Positions 11,301 to 24,486 are shown, numbered from the stretch's first letter. The stretch is 64,000 bases of DNA from Spirogloea muscicola (GCA_009602725.1 WELB01000043.1:540812-604811); one strand, 5' to 3'. Notes: generated by a model not told the origin, from the letters alone. A program made the numbers and translations.

Positions 11301-14300
11301 ATGGAGCGAGCCACGCTCCCGGGTTGCCATGAGGTTGGCGTTGTGCCAGTCTGCACAGAGCCGGCCTGCGCAGCACCTGCAAGAGACGGCCATGTGCAGA
11401 AGAAGATATCCACACTTGATGATGGAGGCAGGAGGATCAGCCGCAGGATACTTCTGGCCGGCCAGGCGGACTGTGCAGAGGACAAGGATCTGCAGACTGG
11501 CAGATGCCCTGGACGGGCAGTCCTGCCAGAGCAGGCGAAACTGGGGGACCTGGACAGCGTTGTGTTAGACCCTAATCGGTCAAGAGGGCATGGACCTGAC
11601 ACTCTTGCTGGGAAGGCGGCGCCCGCCTCCGATGTCAAGCATAGGCAGTTGCACAGAGAAGGCTCACAGAAGGGCAGAGCACAGAGGAGACTAGGTCAAG
11701 ATCAGACCGGCCCCTCAGTGGCATGCGAAGGACGTCTGGATCCTCCTGCTGGTGAAGGTAAGAGTGTGCCTCGTGTTCGCTGGCTCGATAGGAACCTGTC
11801 AACAACCACAGCTGTGTCTAGGTTCTGACATGCCTTGCTGGGCTGACTAGTTCCAGAGATATCAAAGGCAGGCCTTCATTGGTAAGACTTTACAGGCATG
11901 CAGTTGTCGGACTACTGTACGATGATGACATGCAATCTGGCCTGTTGCCCTATACTTCGTATACTTGGTTATGGCCCCACCTTTTTGAGCAGGAATCAAG
12001 GCTCTCAGGCAATGGGAGGCATGGACCACCGAAGAGGAAGAGGCGTTCTTCGCTGGCCTCCAAGTGGTCGGCAAGGTTGTGGTTGTCCCTCAGCCTGTAA
12101 ATGCGGAGTGAACTGAACTGGTCATCCTTTGGGACATTGCTTGACCATTGCTGACCACTGTCGTTGCGCAAGATGCTGCAGAACTTCGAGGGTCTCAGAA
12201 GCATAATCAGAAGCAAGAACAAGGACCAGGTGAGACTCCTGCAAGTGTACCAAGCGTGTGGCTGATGTGTTGATCTGTCTCGCTTTGTTGTGATCTTTTC
12301 TGTGCAGGCAAGCAGGCTGAGAGGGGCTTGCATGATTGCCTCACCTCTCCTGTATTGCAACTGAAGAGGTTCACTTTCTCAATCTTGATCCTTTTTGATG
12401 ACATGCAGGTCAGGTTCTACTACTATCGTCTCATAAAGAGGATGAACAAGCTAATGGGGCCTGGCTTCAATCTGGACCCCAAGAATGACAAGGAGGCCAA
12501 CCTTGCAATGCACCGCTGGTATGCTCCATGATGATTAGAGTTTCATCAACATCAATGCTGGGGTGATTGTCTTGAGACAGGGCAAGAGGCATGTACGACT
12601 GCAAGCTGAGATTCCCAATGGTAATGCAGGTGGATGCTAATGAAGAGCCACAGATTAGACTTGGCTGCACTTCGGTCCAAGCCCAAACGTAGGAAGATGT
12701 TTGCAAGAGCACTGGTGAGGAGCTTCTCCGCATAATTTGAATCTATTGCTGTCTTTGGGTCACGGTAAAGCTGAGCTGTGCACCGACCTGCCTGTTTGCC
12801 GGTCGCAGCAAGCATGCTGCACAATTTGGGTTTCTTGCCGACTCAGGACTGATTCACTTCAACTGTGCTGTTCTGCAGGAGGAGCAATTACTTCTTGACC
12901 GTAAGAAGGCAAAGCGGCGCGAAGCGTCACTGGCTGTGGCTGCTGCTAATGAAGTTGCTCCTGTTGCCAAGTCATTTGGTGTGGACATCGCTACCTCAGG
13001 CAGTGTGAAGCCACATGCAGCAGCAAGCAACAGGAACCCCTCGTTCTTGCTCAGTAGAACTCCAAAGCTTGGGCCAGACTCTGCCAGCAATCTTCAGTCT
13101 AAACCTGGGCCTGCACAACGCCGAAGACCAAGTAGAGGTGAGTCCTCGTGAGCAACTTGATGTTCTGGTCCAGCTACACACATGCTCATGCACATTGGCT
13201 TGTGAGTCAGCTCTGTCTTTGGGGCAATTAAGCAGTGTCAGACAATGCTTTGACCCATGCATTGGATGCTGTTCAGGTGCAGCCACCGATCTGCAGAAGT
13301 TGACAGCCACTGAGTGGGAAAAGGCAGCGTGCCATGGTGTCTCCATGATGGCTGAAGCTGCTGCTCATCTGGAGCAGTTCTGCAACAAGCAGGAAAATGC
13401 CACTCCTGTGGATCAGCATCCATCCACCCCTGACAAAGTGGACGAGGCAAACACGAACTGCAAAGTCAGGGCTGATGAGCTCCCACCTCAAGCTGGTACC
13501 CCCTCAGGCACGCCGGCAGGTATAGAAGCTGAACAAATACTGGAGGACAATAGGCAAGACAATTTTGTGATAAGAGCACATCCACCCGCCCCAAAGAAGG
13601 CACAAGTTAACGACAAGGGAGATATAGCTTCACCAGGGCCTCTTTGTTACATGGAGGAGACGAAGGCCGCAGCTCCCAAACTCAAGCTACAGCTTCTCCC
13701 AATGGACAATGTGACTTCCTCTGCATTGCAGCAGGTGAGAGCGTAGCCCTTGCTTGGCCCCCAGAGTATCTCTTGTGTAGGCTGCTCTCATTTCTTGCCA
13801 TGAATGTATTCTCTTGAAGATGTATTCTCATCAAAGTGCAGCAAACCTTTTCAATACAGTAAGCTTACAGGATGTTGCATCCCAAGTGCCACAAGGCCAC
13901 TCATTTCCACCCAATCTGCGTTGTAGATGGGTCACAATCCACATCTGCAGCTTACCTTCAAAGCACGCAAGTCCATCTCATCGGTGATCCAGCACCTCTC
14001 CCAAAAGTGGGGCAACTGTGCGGCTGCTCGGGGAAGCTTGAGGCTCTTTGCCCCGACCGGTAACAGCTGGGGACCTCGAGATGCTGCTGTGTATGCATCT
14101 GACATCCATGCAGCCCTGGGGAAGCCTGGCAGCTTCCAGCTGCGGTGAGAGCTTCCTCGAGTCCTGGACCTGGCTCACTTGCACATCAGATCAGCCCAGG
14201 CAGGACAGATATTATAGGACGAGAATGCCTTGGCTTATGCTGCAATTGAAGATAGATTTTCAAGATGACTCGTTGTCTGGAATGATGCAGATATGGCTGG

Positions 14301-16250
14301 GTGGAAGGTGACAGTCCAGCACTACTGTACATAGCACCTGAGGGTGTGAAGCGTCAGGGTGTATTACCTTCATGGCATCCGCGTGAGCGCCAAGGGATGT
14401 CGAGCATTTCCCATACTCATGAAACGTCCATCAAGTATGGTTGGCCTCGCAACGAGCCTCAACCTGCGCAGATCAGTGGACAGGCTGCTCTAAATACTGA
14501 TAAACAGGCTGATGAACCGGCAGCTTCTCCTATCAAGATGCCCTCATCACAACAACCAGCTATTTTAGCAGACACTGGTACTCATACAGAGCACAGTAGA
14601 CGCTCTCGCGCACCTGCTTGGATGTACGAAGAGAGCCAGGATGGATTTGGACGGCGACCTTGGGAGGAGGAAGTAAGCTAGGAAATGCCATACTACATTG
14701 ATCTTCTTCTCCATTATCTCACGAGCACACATTTGATTAAATCCAGCATGATAGTACGATGCAGAATGGGCTGCCAGCAATTGCCCTGTGATGATGACAC
14801 CATCACACAAGTATAGCAGTCTATACTTTTCAAGTGGCTCAAGTTGTCAATGCGTTCCTCTATGCACTCACTCTCCTGTGCCACCGTGATGTGCAGGTTG
14901 CAGGTCAGGAACGATATGCTCCTGCAATGTGTGCACCCTGTGGTGGACAGACACAGGACATATCATGGGTTGATAGCATCACCAACATCAGCATGACTGA
15001 CTTGCTTGGAGATGCTCCTGCTGCTGCTGCACACATTGGCACGGCAAGGTCGCCAGCCAAAGAGCTACAAGCAAGACGGCAAAATGTCGCTTTTCGCTCT
15101 CTCCTGGAGCAGGAGGATACTCAAGACACATGTGCATTTGCTCTTGCCGTTGGTCATATGTCAGAGGTGCAGCGGCTGCCCAGCAGCGACAGCAGTCGTC
15201 TGAGCATGAGTGCATTCCTGGCGATCAGCCAAAGCAAGGACGTGTCCAACAACTTCCAGTACACTACTCCTGTGGATGCCTTGGAGCCTGCTGATGTGCT
15301 TGCTGAAGAGGAGGTATGACAAGCTTACTCTTCGAGGTGCCAAGGGCTTGAAGAGCTTTGTTGCTTGTCCTAGCTTGGCTACGATTGTATACTAGCACTG
15401 TCTTGCCTACGTTGACTTCTATAATGCGTATGCTAACAGTTTTTCAGTATTATGACTAAGCACTGCAAGCAAGCAGTGAGATCATCAGCTCCAACTAAGC
15501 TCCTGTTTTTGTCGCGAAGGCCAGGCTTCAGATTGTGTTCATGTGCACCTGGTGATTCTCTTCTTTGTGCTGTGCTGCAGCATGCTGTATTACCATACCC
15601 GCTTCCCAGTGTTCTTGCTGAGAGTGACAACATCAGGGAAGGAGAGTACTTGCGCGCCAGCACGCAGCCGGGTCATCATGGTGGCAGCGCCCTCGAATTG
15701 TTTTGGGTGAGCAACTCTTGCTCCTCACGAACACCTTTGTGCTTGCATTACCTGTTGCGCGTTGCGCGTGATCATTTTACCTAGTAGTCCTTGTTGATTG
15801 CATTCAGGAGTACTACAATCTGTTAAGATTCTGCTTTCCAATGAGCATCACAGCTATTGATTATGGTCTATTTGCTGTTGGCAGCCTGACTCCCTAGGCT
15901 CTATGGACATCCCTCTTGGTCGCCCGCTTGCGGGGGTCAACCCTATTCCGCTGATGGATGACACGACCTTTGGGATATGCGGAACACTTCGGAGTATGTC
16001 CAACATCCTGGATGGAGGCTCACCAGAGAAAGAGCCTTTCTTGAGCAACTCGCAGCATCTAAGTAGACCAGATGCTGCATACACAGGAGATGCGAGCCAG
16101 TATGCCAGCGCTGGCAGAAAGACCTCACTGAGGGGTGCCAGCGTCCATGTGGACTGTAGGCAGGCAGGACAGGCAGTTGTTGAAGACAGACGTAGCAGTC
16201 CGCAGGCACCAACAGCAAGCAGATCATTCCAGGCTCTATTCGTTCAATAG
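11301..16250 (+). CDS. TKI1-like: TSL-kinase-interacting protein 1 / Cramped-like SANT protein
   Basis: Twelve exons with consistent phases give about 1002 residues: 11301-11757, 11993-12075, 12182-12229, 12409-12518, 12630-12714, 12879-13137, 13277-13734, 13927-14144, 14291-14672, 14897-15313, 15581-15706 and 15885-16250. The second to fifth exons encode a SANT/Myb domain (ALRQWEAWTTEEEEAFFAGL, GKNFEGLRSIIRSKNKDQVR, FYYYRLIKRMNKLMGP) and its family-specific extension (HRLDLAALRSKPKRRKMFAR). Further family blocks are KLKLQLLPMDN, MGHNPHLQLTFKARKSISSV with IQHLSQKWGN, FQLRYGW, and SWVDSITNISMTDLLGD. Plant TKI1 was found as a partner of the TOUSLED kinase, and the animal relative Cramped is a nuclear chromatin regulator; a nuclear role here is inferred. 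The ATG at 11301 is the first in frame after the stop at 11223, but an upstream exon cannot be excluded. The N-terminal 150 residues and the Ser-rich C-terminus look disordered. Confidence 0.9.
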
Positions 16251-16881
16251 CCCTCGCTTTGACCATGCTGGCTTGGCAGATGTATGAAATTTGTTTGAAG
16301 CAATGATAGGCCGAGCTCCAGCACACTCTGTCTGCAATGTGCTGTTCAATGTAAGCTGCTTGTGAGCACTTGGTCAATGCTTTGTTGCTACCTGTTTGTA
16401 ACCGAATTATTGCTCACAAAGATCACAATAACCATGTCAATGATTTTGTAGTGCCGCATGGCCATGTTGAGCAGGAAAGCTAAATTTTGGTTGCAGCAAT
16501 CAGTGGATGACATTACATACTTTCATCTTACAAGTACATACTATATCCTCCTGGCAAATTGAGCCTCTCTCTGAGCCACGGTGGGCTGTGCTTTTGCACG
16601 TTCTTTGCAAAATCACTCCTGCAGCAGTGCTCACTGTTGTGCATACTAAATGCTACGACTTAAGCTCGCTTTTATTGCAGTATGGAACAGCACAACTTTT
16701 TCAGGTTGCAAGGTCCTCAGATTGCTTCGAACAGGTAGCATAAACCTCAGACGACCAAAGGCAAGAGGGGACGATGTGAAGGTCTGCTATGGACCTGCCC
16801 AGTAGGCATGTATGCATACGACCAGCTCCTGCCTTGCCTAACGACATCAGCAACTTTGTGGCATAAGATGTTGAGAGTTGT
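16251..16881. other. Intergenic, convergent 3' ends
   Basis: I see no coding exon. The segment is AT-richer than its neighbours and separates the stop of the TKI1-like gene (+) from the stop of the ubiquitin-eL40 gene (-), so it carries both 3' untranslated regions. Confidence 0.5.
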
Positions 16882-18111
<1,230 letters not shown>

Positions 18112-18163
18112 TTAACGTGGGTGGGGGTTGGGGGGGGTGGGCTCGGAGCCTTCGTATGTCTCC

Positions 18164-18164
18164 N
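18164..18164. other. Ambiguous base (N)
   Basis: A single N lies in a G-rich stretch between the eIF2-beta-like exons and the ubiquitin-eL40 ATG. A second N is at 24134 inside the solo LTR. Both may mark low-quality or joined sequence. Confidence 0.9.
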
Positions 18165-18228
18165 GTGAAGATGCAAGCGGGTCGATGCCGAGCCTGCAGC
18201 GGCAGCGGCGTCGCGCGCGGGGACAGCT

Positions 18229-18515
18229 CTAGCTGTGCATACATGAGACGGCCTCGAGGCTCTCGGCCACTTTGGCGGCGTCGGGCTGCTCCTCGTCCTC
18301 CGCTATGCGCACCTTCTTCTTCTTCTTCTTCTTGCTCGGGTCGAACGCGCCGATCTGCGGGCGCGCCGCGTCAGCGCCTTCGTCAGAACGTCGGGGGCCA
18401 GCCAGCTGTCAGCGGTGCGGGCAGGCGCACAAGGGGCGGCAGGACCTACCGAGGTCGAGGACTCCTCCTTGAGCTCCTCCTTGAGTGCCTCCGCGGGCGC
18501 TAGATCGATCTCCAT
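18229..18515 (-). CDS. eIF2-beta-like N-terminal exons, gene incomplete
   Basis: Exon 18515-18450 encodes MEIDLAPAEALKEELKEE plus SSTS, and a GTAGG donor follows. Exon 2 starts at 18354 with IGAFDPSKKKKKKKVRIAED, continuing EEQPDAAKVAESLEAVS and reaching an in-frame stop at 18229. The FDP(S/T) plus lysine-block plus acidic pattern matches the N-terminal region of translation initiation factor 2 subunit beta, whose lysine blocks bind eIF5 and eIF2B-epsilon. The family is usually about 270 residues with further lysine blocks, a central fold and a C-terminal zinc ribbon; none of those is present before the ubiquitin gene begins. An N at 18164 lies just downstream. Either a donor near 18246 leads to exons absent from this assembly, or the locus is a fragment. 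Confidence 0.55.
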
Positions 18516-18518
18516 TTC

Positions 18519-20328
18519 TGCGGCTGCGGCGGCGGCGGCGGCGGCGGCGACGGCGGCGACGGCCCACGGTGGCAGGTCACGACGGAGAGCGGCGGCGCCA
18601 CCGAGGTGCGCGAGTTCGACGCCGTGGTGGTGTGCAACGGCCACTTTGCTGAGCCCAGGCTGGCGTCCTTCCCAGGTCCGCCCGCCTCTGCGGGGCTGCG
18701 GCAAGGCCCCGCCGGCCGCCCCGCCTGGCGGCTGCCGCTGCCGCAGCTGCCTCCGGCCCTGCCCCAACGACGCCGCTCTTTCGTGGCCCCCGCCGCGCAG
18801 GCCTCGACTGCTGGCCGGGCCGCCAGATGCACAGCCACGAGTACCGCGTTCCGGAGCCCTTCGCTGGCCTGGTCAGCGCCCTCGGCCCTCGGCACTCCCC
18901 GGCCGCCCACCGTGTGACACTCTTGTGGCTTGCGAGCATACGGTGACTGACTGCTTGCCATCGTTCTGCTGCTGCGAGCAGTCGGTCGTAGTCATAGGCG
19001 CGGCGAGCAGCGGTGAGGACATTTCACGGGAGGTTGCGACATTGGCCAGAGAGGTGCACATCTGCTCGCGGCACTGGCTGCCACGGGATACGGCGGCCAC
19101 GCCTCATCTGCTGGAGAGCCCGACCAACCTGTGGCGGCGCCCTATGGTTTGTCCTGCGCCTCTTTGCACGTTTGCTCCACTCGGGCACTGGTCCAATGCC
19201 CCTAATCTAGAGCGTGCCGTTGACTCCTGCTCTCGTTGCTAAAGGTTGCGTGCCTTTCTGGTCGATGCTGAGCACTGGCTGCGTGGCGTTGGGCCTGCAT
19301 TCGAGCCTTTCCTGATCATCCTCCAGTGGTTTACGAGTGGCAGGTCACATGCGCCAGTGCCGATGGCACAGTCACCTTTGGGGATGGGCATTGCACACAT
19401 GCTGACGTCATCCTCCACTGCACAGGGTAAAGCTGCTGCTTGAGCAACCCCAGTACGTTAGAACTGAATATAGCTGAGAAAGTGGACGTGTTGAAATTGT
19501 TGCATGGCTAAGGCGGGCTTTAAGCCCGCACCGGTGGTTGACTGTGCAGCTAGCGTGACGACCGGGATGTCGCAGGTACCTGTACTCGCTACCTTTTCTG
19601 GATGTGCATGGGGCTGTTGAAGTGGCAGACAACTGCGTGACGCCTGTCTACCAGCATGTCTTCCCTCCCTCGTTGGCTCCCACCTTGTCCTTTGTGGGGC
19701 TCCCTTGGAAGGTGGAACTTTACGTAGATTTTGCTGCACTCTCCATTGAAGCTATGCACTGCCGACCTGCTTTTCTTGCCGAATCGATACTCAGCAGCAT
19801 TTGCACAAAAGAGCCGGATCAAGCACACAAGCTAATTTTCAATGTATTTCTGCTACACTGCTTGTGCATTCCATGCAGGTGGTTCCCTTCCCTCTGTGTG
19901 AGATGCAATCAAAGTGGATAGCAAAGGTTTTGGCTGGGTCTGCAAAGCTTCCTGCTCGATGTGACATGCAAGCGGTGGTTGCGGCTGAGGAGGCACGAGT
20001 TGCTGAGGCTGGCGCCCCTCGGAGGTACTACCACTGCATGGACAATAATCAGGTGAACTTGGGTATAGTGTCTGGTCCACCGGCGCTTTCGTGTACTTGG
20101 ACATCATAGCTGTCGACGTGGTCGATCGATGTGCTGCATACGCTTGACGTAGTTTGTTTGTCATTTGCAAGCCGTATGTAACTCAGCAGCTGTGTGTTGC
20201 AGTTTCGGTATGTCGATTGGCTCGCTGCTGCTTGTGGCTTGCCCCCACTGCCAGCTTGGAGGGAACAGATGTACACTGCCACTAAGGAACTCAGGAAGAG
20301 CCGTCCGGTTGGCTATCGTGATGCATGA
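18519..20328 (+). CDS. Flavin-containing monooxygenase, N-terminal part missing
   Basis: Seven phase-consistent exons are seen: about 18519-18675, 18801-18871, 18982-19146, 19338-19426, 19576-19711, 19879-20052 and 20203-20328, giving about 292 residues from RWQVTTESGG onward. FMO marks in order are FDAVVVCNGHFAEPRLASFP, the WPGRQMHSHEYRVPEPF signature (family form FxGxxxHxxxY, here with Trp first), the NADPH loop VVVIGAASSGEDIS, ADVILHCTGYLYSLPFL, and the C-terminal FRYVDWLAAACGLPPLPAWR. FMOs use FAD and NADPH to oxygenate soft nucleophiles, commonly S or N. The family normally has about 430-530 residues and begins with an FAD-binding GxGxxG region. That region, about 150 residues, is not found upstream, where the eIF2-beta-like exons and the ubiquitin gene lie on the other strand. 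The open frame starts after a stop at 18501 and I see no credible start codon. Confidence 0.85.
18522..18557. repeat. GGC/GCG triplet run
   Basis: About eleven near-perfect CGG-type triplets lie between the eIF2-beta-like start codon and the first recognisable FMO residues. In the FMO frame they read as poly-glycine. This kind of run is prone to slippage and to assembly error. Confidence 0.8.
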
Positions 20329-20344
20329 AGTGATGTGCAACTAT

Positions 20345-20545
20345 GTGAGTCTGCTATTGTCTTCCGGAGGCCAAGTTGTGCCACTAAGCGGGAGTGGGTA
20401 CAAGGTTGATATGGCCTTCTGGTTTCATATTGCAATGTGTGGATGACTCGCAATCGTGTGGGTCTGCTATTGTCTTGGTTAAGCCAAATGTGCCACCAAT
20501 CAAGAGTCGGTACAAGGTTGATGTGGCCTTGTTCTTTACAAAATA
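20345..20545. repeat. Imperfect tandem duplication, unit about 113 bp
   Basis: Two diverged copies share GTCTGCTATTGTCTT, a TGTGCCAC core and GGTACAAGGTTGAT followed by TGGCCTT. They lie immediately after the FMO stop, so within its 3' untranslated region or just beyond. Confidence 0.65.
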
Positions 20546-22080
20546 GTCGAGTGCGTGTCATATGAGCCTTATGCTGTGCTCGTGTAGGGCATGTGTGGTG
20601 TGGTGTACTTGGCCCTACCTGTAAAGGGCCGTTGAATGTCAGTATTTATCAAACACATTGTAAGACATGCACTCGTTAATCAAGCCTGGCACTTGAATTG
20701 AACATTTTTGCAAAGCACGGCGCAAGATGTATTAAGCCATCTTTTGCCTTTCCAATGGTAGACTGTAGGGAACTGAGAGAGTTGACAACGAGATCGGACA
20801 ACGCGGTGAGCATGTGACCTATGGCAGTGTGGATGAGGTGGGCTGAGGTTGTGCAGTTGCCTAAAAGTCTTCTGCCCCACATCATCCCATTGGAGCACTC
20901 TGTATGAGGTTACCTTTTGTAAGCAGGATGCCAGGCCACCATCTCGCTTGATGTGCAATCTGTATAATGCATATTTCCCTGATTTATGCACAAAAGCAAA
21001 GTGTGTGTTTTTGGGGGACCTGTACATATTTGTCCGATGAGCAGCACTCAGATGGCTCTTGACATAATGTCCAACGTTGCTTGCAATCCGACACTGTTGG
21101 TAAGTCCCTGAAAGCTGTGGGCCCTTATCATGGCTGATGGTACGGACATAAGCTCTGCCGTAGCCTACGAAGCCATCCTTTCGTGAAGATGCTCATCTTG
21201 GGTCGACTTCGTGCTGTCAGTATAGAAGTCTGACACCACCCCGAGAGCACTGTGCTTCATTGTTCAACTCTTCAAGGATGTGCAACTGCACTCAAATCGC
21301 GTTCTTATCAGGCATTTGCAAAGTATATACATAGGGCCTGTAGTAACATCTCCGGTGTCATTCGAGTGGCCTAGAGTATTCTGCTCAATGGCCGCAACTC
21401 TAGGGTCTTGGCACAGTAGCCAGCAAGGTTGATGATGGGGAATCTCGGCCCGTGCATGGAATGTTGCCTAGAGTGTCACGCTTGCCTGCCGACTCTGCAA
21501 CTTCCTCTTCAATCATGTGCATGTCATGAATGTCGTCAACTTTGTATTGCCTTAGCTCACAATTCACGGGTCGAGTGGCTAGAGCCACTCAATGAGGCAA
21601 TGTTACAAGGTCGAGATCCCCTCAGCACAGAGGGCTGATGTATACTGGGAGAGGCGATCCACATCACCAGAATGGGACAATGGCCAATCAGGCTTTTGGA
21701 GAAGGTCCCCTTCCAGAGTTTTGACGCAAATGGGGTGAAGCTGGGGACGTCCTTTAGTAGAGCTGTGCTAAGATCAGTCGATCCTTGTCCAGAAGAAACT
21801 CCTGAAAAATGTACATAAAAACTGAAAGGCTATCCGTGGAGGCTATTATCGATGGGAGAGCTTATCGCTCGCAGAAGTTTGCCAAGAATGAGCGTATTCT
21901 GCATGCATTCGCCTTACTCCTTGGAGGTAGGCGGCTTGTTGGAAAGCGGCGACCGTTGGTTGGGCCCCTCACGCGGAAAGACTCGTGGCAGACTCTTACC
22001 TGGGTGCAGATGAATCTGGTCGCACCGACTAAAGCATTGCAAAGCTTTACTACTGTAGCCATTGGCTTCCCCTTCACCTA
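20546..22080. other. No recognised gene; weak minus-strand exon signals
   Basis: I recognise no protein family here. On the minus strand, YKVDDIHDMHMIEEEVAESA near 21545-21480 looks compositionally coding. A segment near 22065-22005 (MATVVKLCNALVGATRFICT) ends at a strong CAG|GTAAGAG donor. The pieces could not be joined into a gene, and they could equally be remnants. Confidence 0.25.
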
Positions 22081-22231
22081 GTCAATTTTCCCGCTGGCCT
22101 TATCACAGCCGTCGCGTAATTTCGAAAGTGCCACATTCACTGTGCTTACTTCAAACTCGTCCAGTATTGGGCTGGCCTTTCCGACAACCACGGTCTCGTG
22201 GTTGGTACGTGTAGCCTTGTACTAAATATGC

Positions 22232-23371
22232 CGACATGGGGGCGCCCCACCAGTTCGGCGCGGGGCTGCGGAGCGGCAGCGAGGCGGTCGTGCACGGCGT
22301 ACGGGCAGCCGCCCTGGACCTGCACCCCCCGGGTGGATGGCTATGGCGGTCGATGTCCGCAGTGCCTTCAACAGCGTCGATCGGGATGTCATCGCGGAGG
22401 AGCTGAGGGAGGCCTTCCCCAGCCTCCTACCCTTCTTCAGGCTGCGGTACGGTCAGCCAAGCGACTTGCTGTGGCGGCCAGGGGGCGTGGAGATCTTCGA
22501 TTGCACCACGGGCGTGCGTCAAGGGGATCCGCTGGCGGGGTTCTTTACGCGCTGACACACAACCGTGCGCTGCAGGCGACGGCCGCGGCTCCTCCCGGCG
22601 TCGTTGTGCCGACGTATGCCGATGACACCACGCTGGTGGGGCATCCAGACGACGTCGTGTCAGCGTTCGCCACCCTCGAAGTGCAGCCGGGCGTGATCGG
22701 CCTGGGCATCCGTGCGGACAAGTGCTGTGCTTGGTCCCCTCAGGGCCTGCCAGCCCACCTGCGCCTGCCCTCGGGCTGCCAGACACCAGCCGGGTGCCTC
22801 ACCCTCCTCGGCGTCCCATTCGGCTCCCCGGCCTTCGCGGTGGAGCAGCTGGAGGTGCGGCTGCAGGAGCACCTCCGGCCGGCGGACCGCCTCCCAGAGC
22901 TGCACAACATGCAGCTGGCGACCGCCATGCTGACCCGATGCATTGCACAGCGGCCGCACTACTTGCCCCGCGCCCTCCCTCCCTCACTAGCGGTGAAGGC
23001 GGCGTACGCGTCATTCGACACGGGCATCCTGGCGAGCGCGGCCTCCCTCATCCAACACCCTGGTCTCGTCACCTTGCCAGCCGCGCTGTTGCAGGCTAGC
23101 CTCTCTGTCAGCCGCGGCGGCTTGGGCTGCCGCCCAGTTGCCCGCGCCTGTGAGGCTGCATAATTGGGCAGCTGGGCACAGGTTGCCGCCCCCATCTGCA
23201 AGCGCTTCCTCGTTCACGGCATCCGCGCCCTGGAGCGGGCGGCAGCTGAAGAGGAGAACGGCCAGCTGCCCTTCCAGGCTGCCCTCCGTTCTGCCCGCGA
23301 CGGCTCCTGGCTGCCCACCCCGACCTGTCGGAGCAGGCCGTCCATTTCGTACACCTCGCCCACACCCCTGA
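22232..23371 (+). mobile_element. LINE with reverse transcriptase, interrupted on its right
   Basis: The segment encodes a non-LTR reverse transcriptase in order: FGAGLRSGSEAVVHGVRAA; motif A region AVDVRSAFNSVDRDV; LREAFPSLLPFFRLRYGQPS; motif B TGVRQGDPLAG; motif C VVPTYADDTTLVG; then thumb-like sequence to SVSRGGLGCRPVARACEAA. Relative to the copy at 34448 the frame shifts at least twice (near 22335 and 22550) and a stop follows at 23161, so it is a decayed copy. The 5' part is missing; LINE tails precede it at 22085-22200. On the right it is cut at 23371 by the LTR of the plus-strand chromovirus relic, so the LINE is older than that insertion. Confidence 0.85.
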
Positions 23372-24485
23372 TGGAATGATCCAGCCCTTTGGCCGAGCCA
23401 CACGGGTCTGTTTGCATTACACGACCGGCCATTTGGGACAAGTGGCTCGCCAGGTGGCGGGCTGGCTGGCCGGGCAAGTGGCCCGCCCAGGTGCGGGCCC
23501 CGCCCGTCCAGAATTACCCCTCGCCAAGATCCACCCGTTCAAGGGAGGATCTCTGGCCCGCCACAAGGCGGGCCATGGGACGACCCGCTTACACCCCTGG
23601 AGGGGGGTTTGGCACGGGGAAGTACGAAGAGCTTTGGGGCTGAGGCTCGAGGGAGTTGGAACCGGTGAAGCCCAGGAGCAGCCTTGCCGCTGCTCCCCGC
23701 CGCTGTGACGTTCTATCCCTATTCAGACAGTCAGGGGATGGAACGTCCTCATTGGTTTCGGCCGCTGGGTTTTAGAAATCCCCAGCACAGTGAAGCAGCA
23801 CGTGTACACGCAGCGGAATACCCTGCCCTGAGGCGCCGCCGACAAGCAGCGACTCACAACTCAGTAGGGGCCAGCAACTGTTCCCAGAAGGAGCAGCCAC
23901 ACAGTCTACCTTCAGGAGAGCCGATGAAGATCCGCAGAGACGGGTTGCGGCGTCGGGCTGCAGCAGCAGGCAGCAGCAGGCCTGCGTGGGACGAGCTGCG
24001 GCAGCAGGCGGCACGATCGTAAGGGCGGCGGCGCCGCCCTGCGCGGCGCGGCGCCGCCAGGCGCGTCATAGCGCCACACGCGTCACAGGCATGTCACAAC
24101 GGGCCCGGCGGCCCGGCGGCCCGGCGGCCATGCNCCGCAGCGCGCCGCGCGTCACTGTCGCGCGTGGCCCACGCGTCGCACGCCAACGATACTGGGGCCG
24201 CGCGCGTTACTACGCGTTCGCGTTTAACCCAAGGTTGAAAGTCACGTAACGGGTGGGGACGGTACAGCCGCAGCCGCCGCCGATTTCTGCTGCGGGGCTT
24301 GCAGCGCCAGCGTGCGCCCGGGAGGTGGAGTCGTTGCCCAACGGCGGCGCCACGGGGCCTGTCTTCCGCTGCGCCGATGCGCTAGTGCTTTGCCTGTGTG
24401 GTGGGTTGGTCCCTAAAGCCCCTGCAGCCGAACTCAATAAGGACAGCTCACCCTGACTGCGTGTGTAAAGGCGAGATTTGTTAAA
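23372..24485 (+). repeat. LTR of element B, split by a solo LTR
   Basis: It starts TGGAATGATCCAGCC and is the reverse-complement counterpart of the LTR of element A. The match stops at 23703 and resumes at 24267, on either side of the solo LTR. It ends at the primer-binding site. Confidence 0.75.
23704..24266 (-). repeat. Solo LTR of the element C family
   Basis: The 563-bp insert begins and ends TG...CA (TGTGACG...GGTACA) and is flanked by the 5-bp duplication GCCGC (23699-23703 and 24267-24271). In reverse it resembles the LTR at 39141-40017 in layout. No internal region is present, as after LTR-LTR recombination. It contains the ambiguous base at 24134. Confidence 0.8.
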
Positions 24486-24486
24486 C

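Noticed and set aside
18415-19242. Long plus-strand open frame across 18.4-19.2 kb
   Set aside because: It runs in another frame across FMO introns and exons. The spliced FMO model keeps conserved motifs in phase and explains the region.
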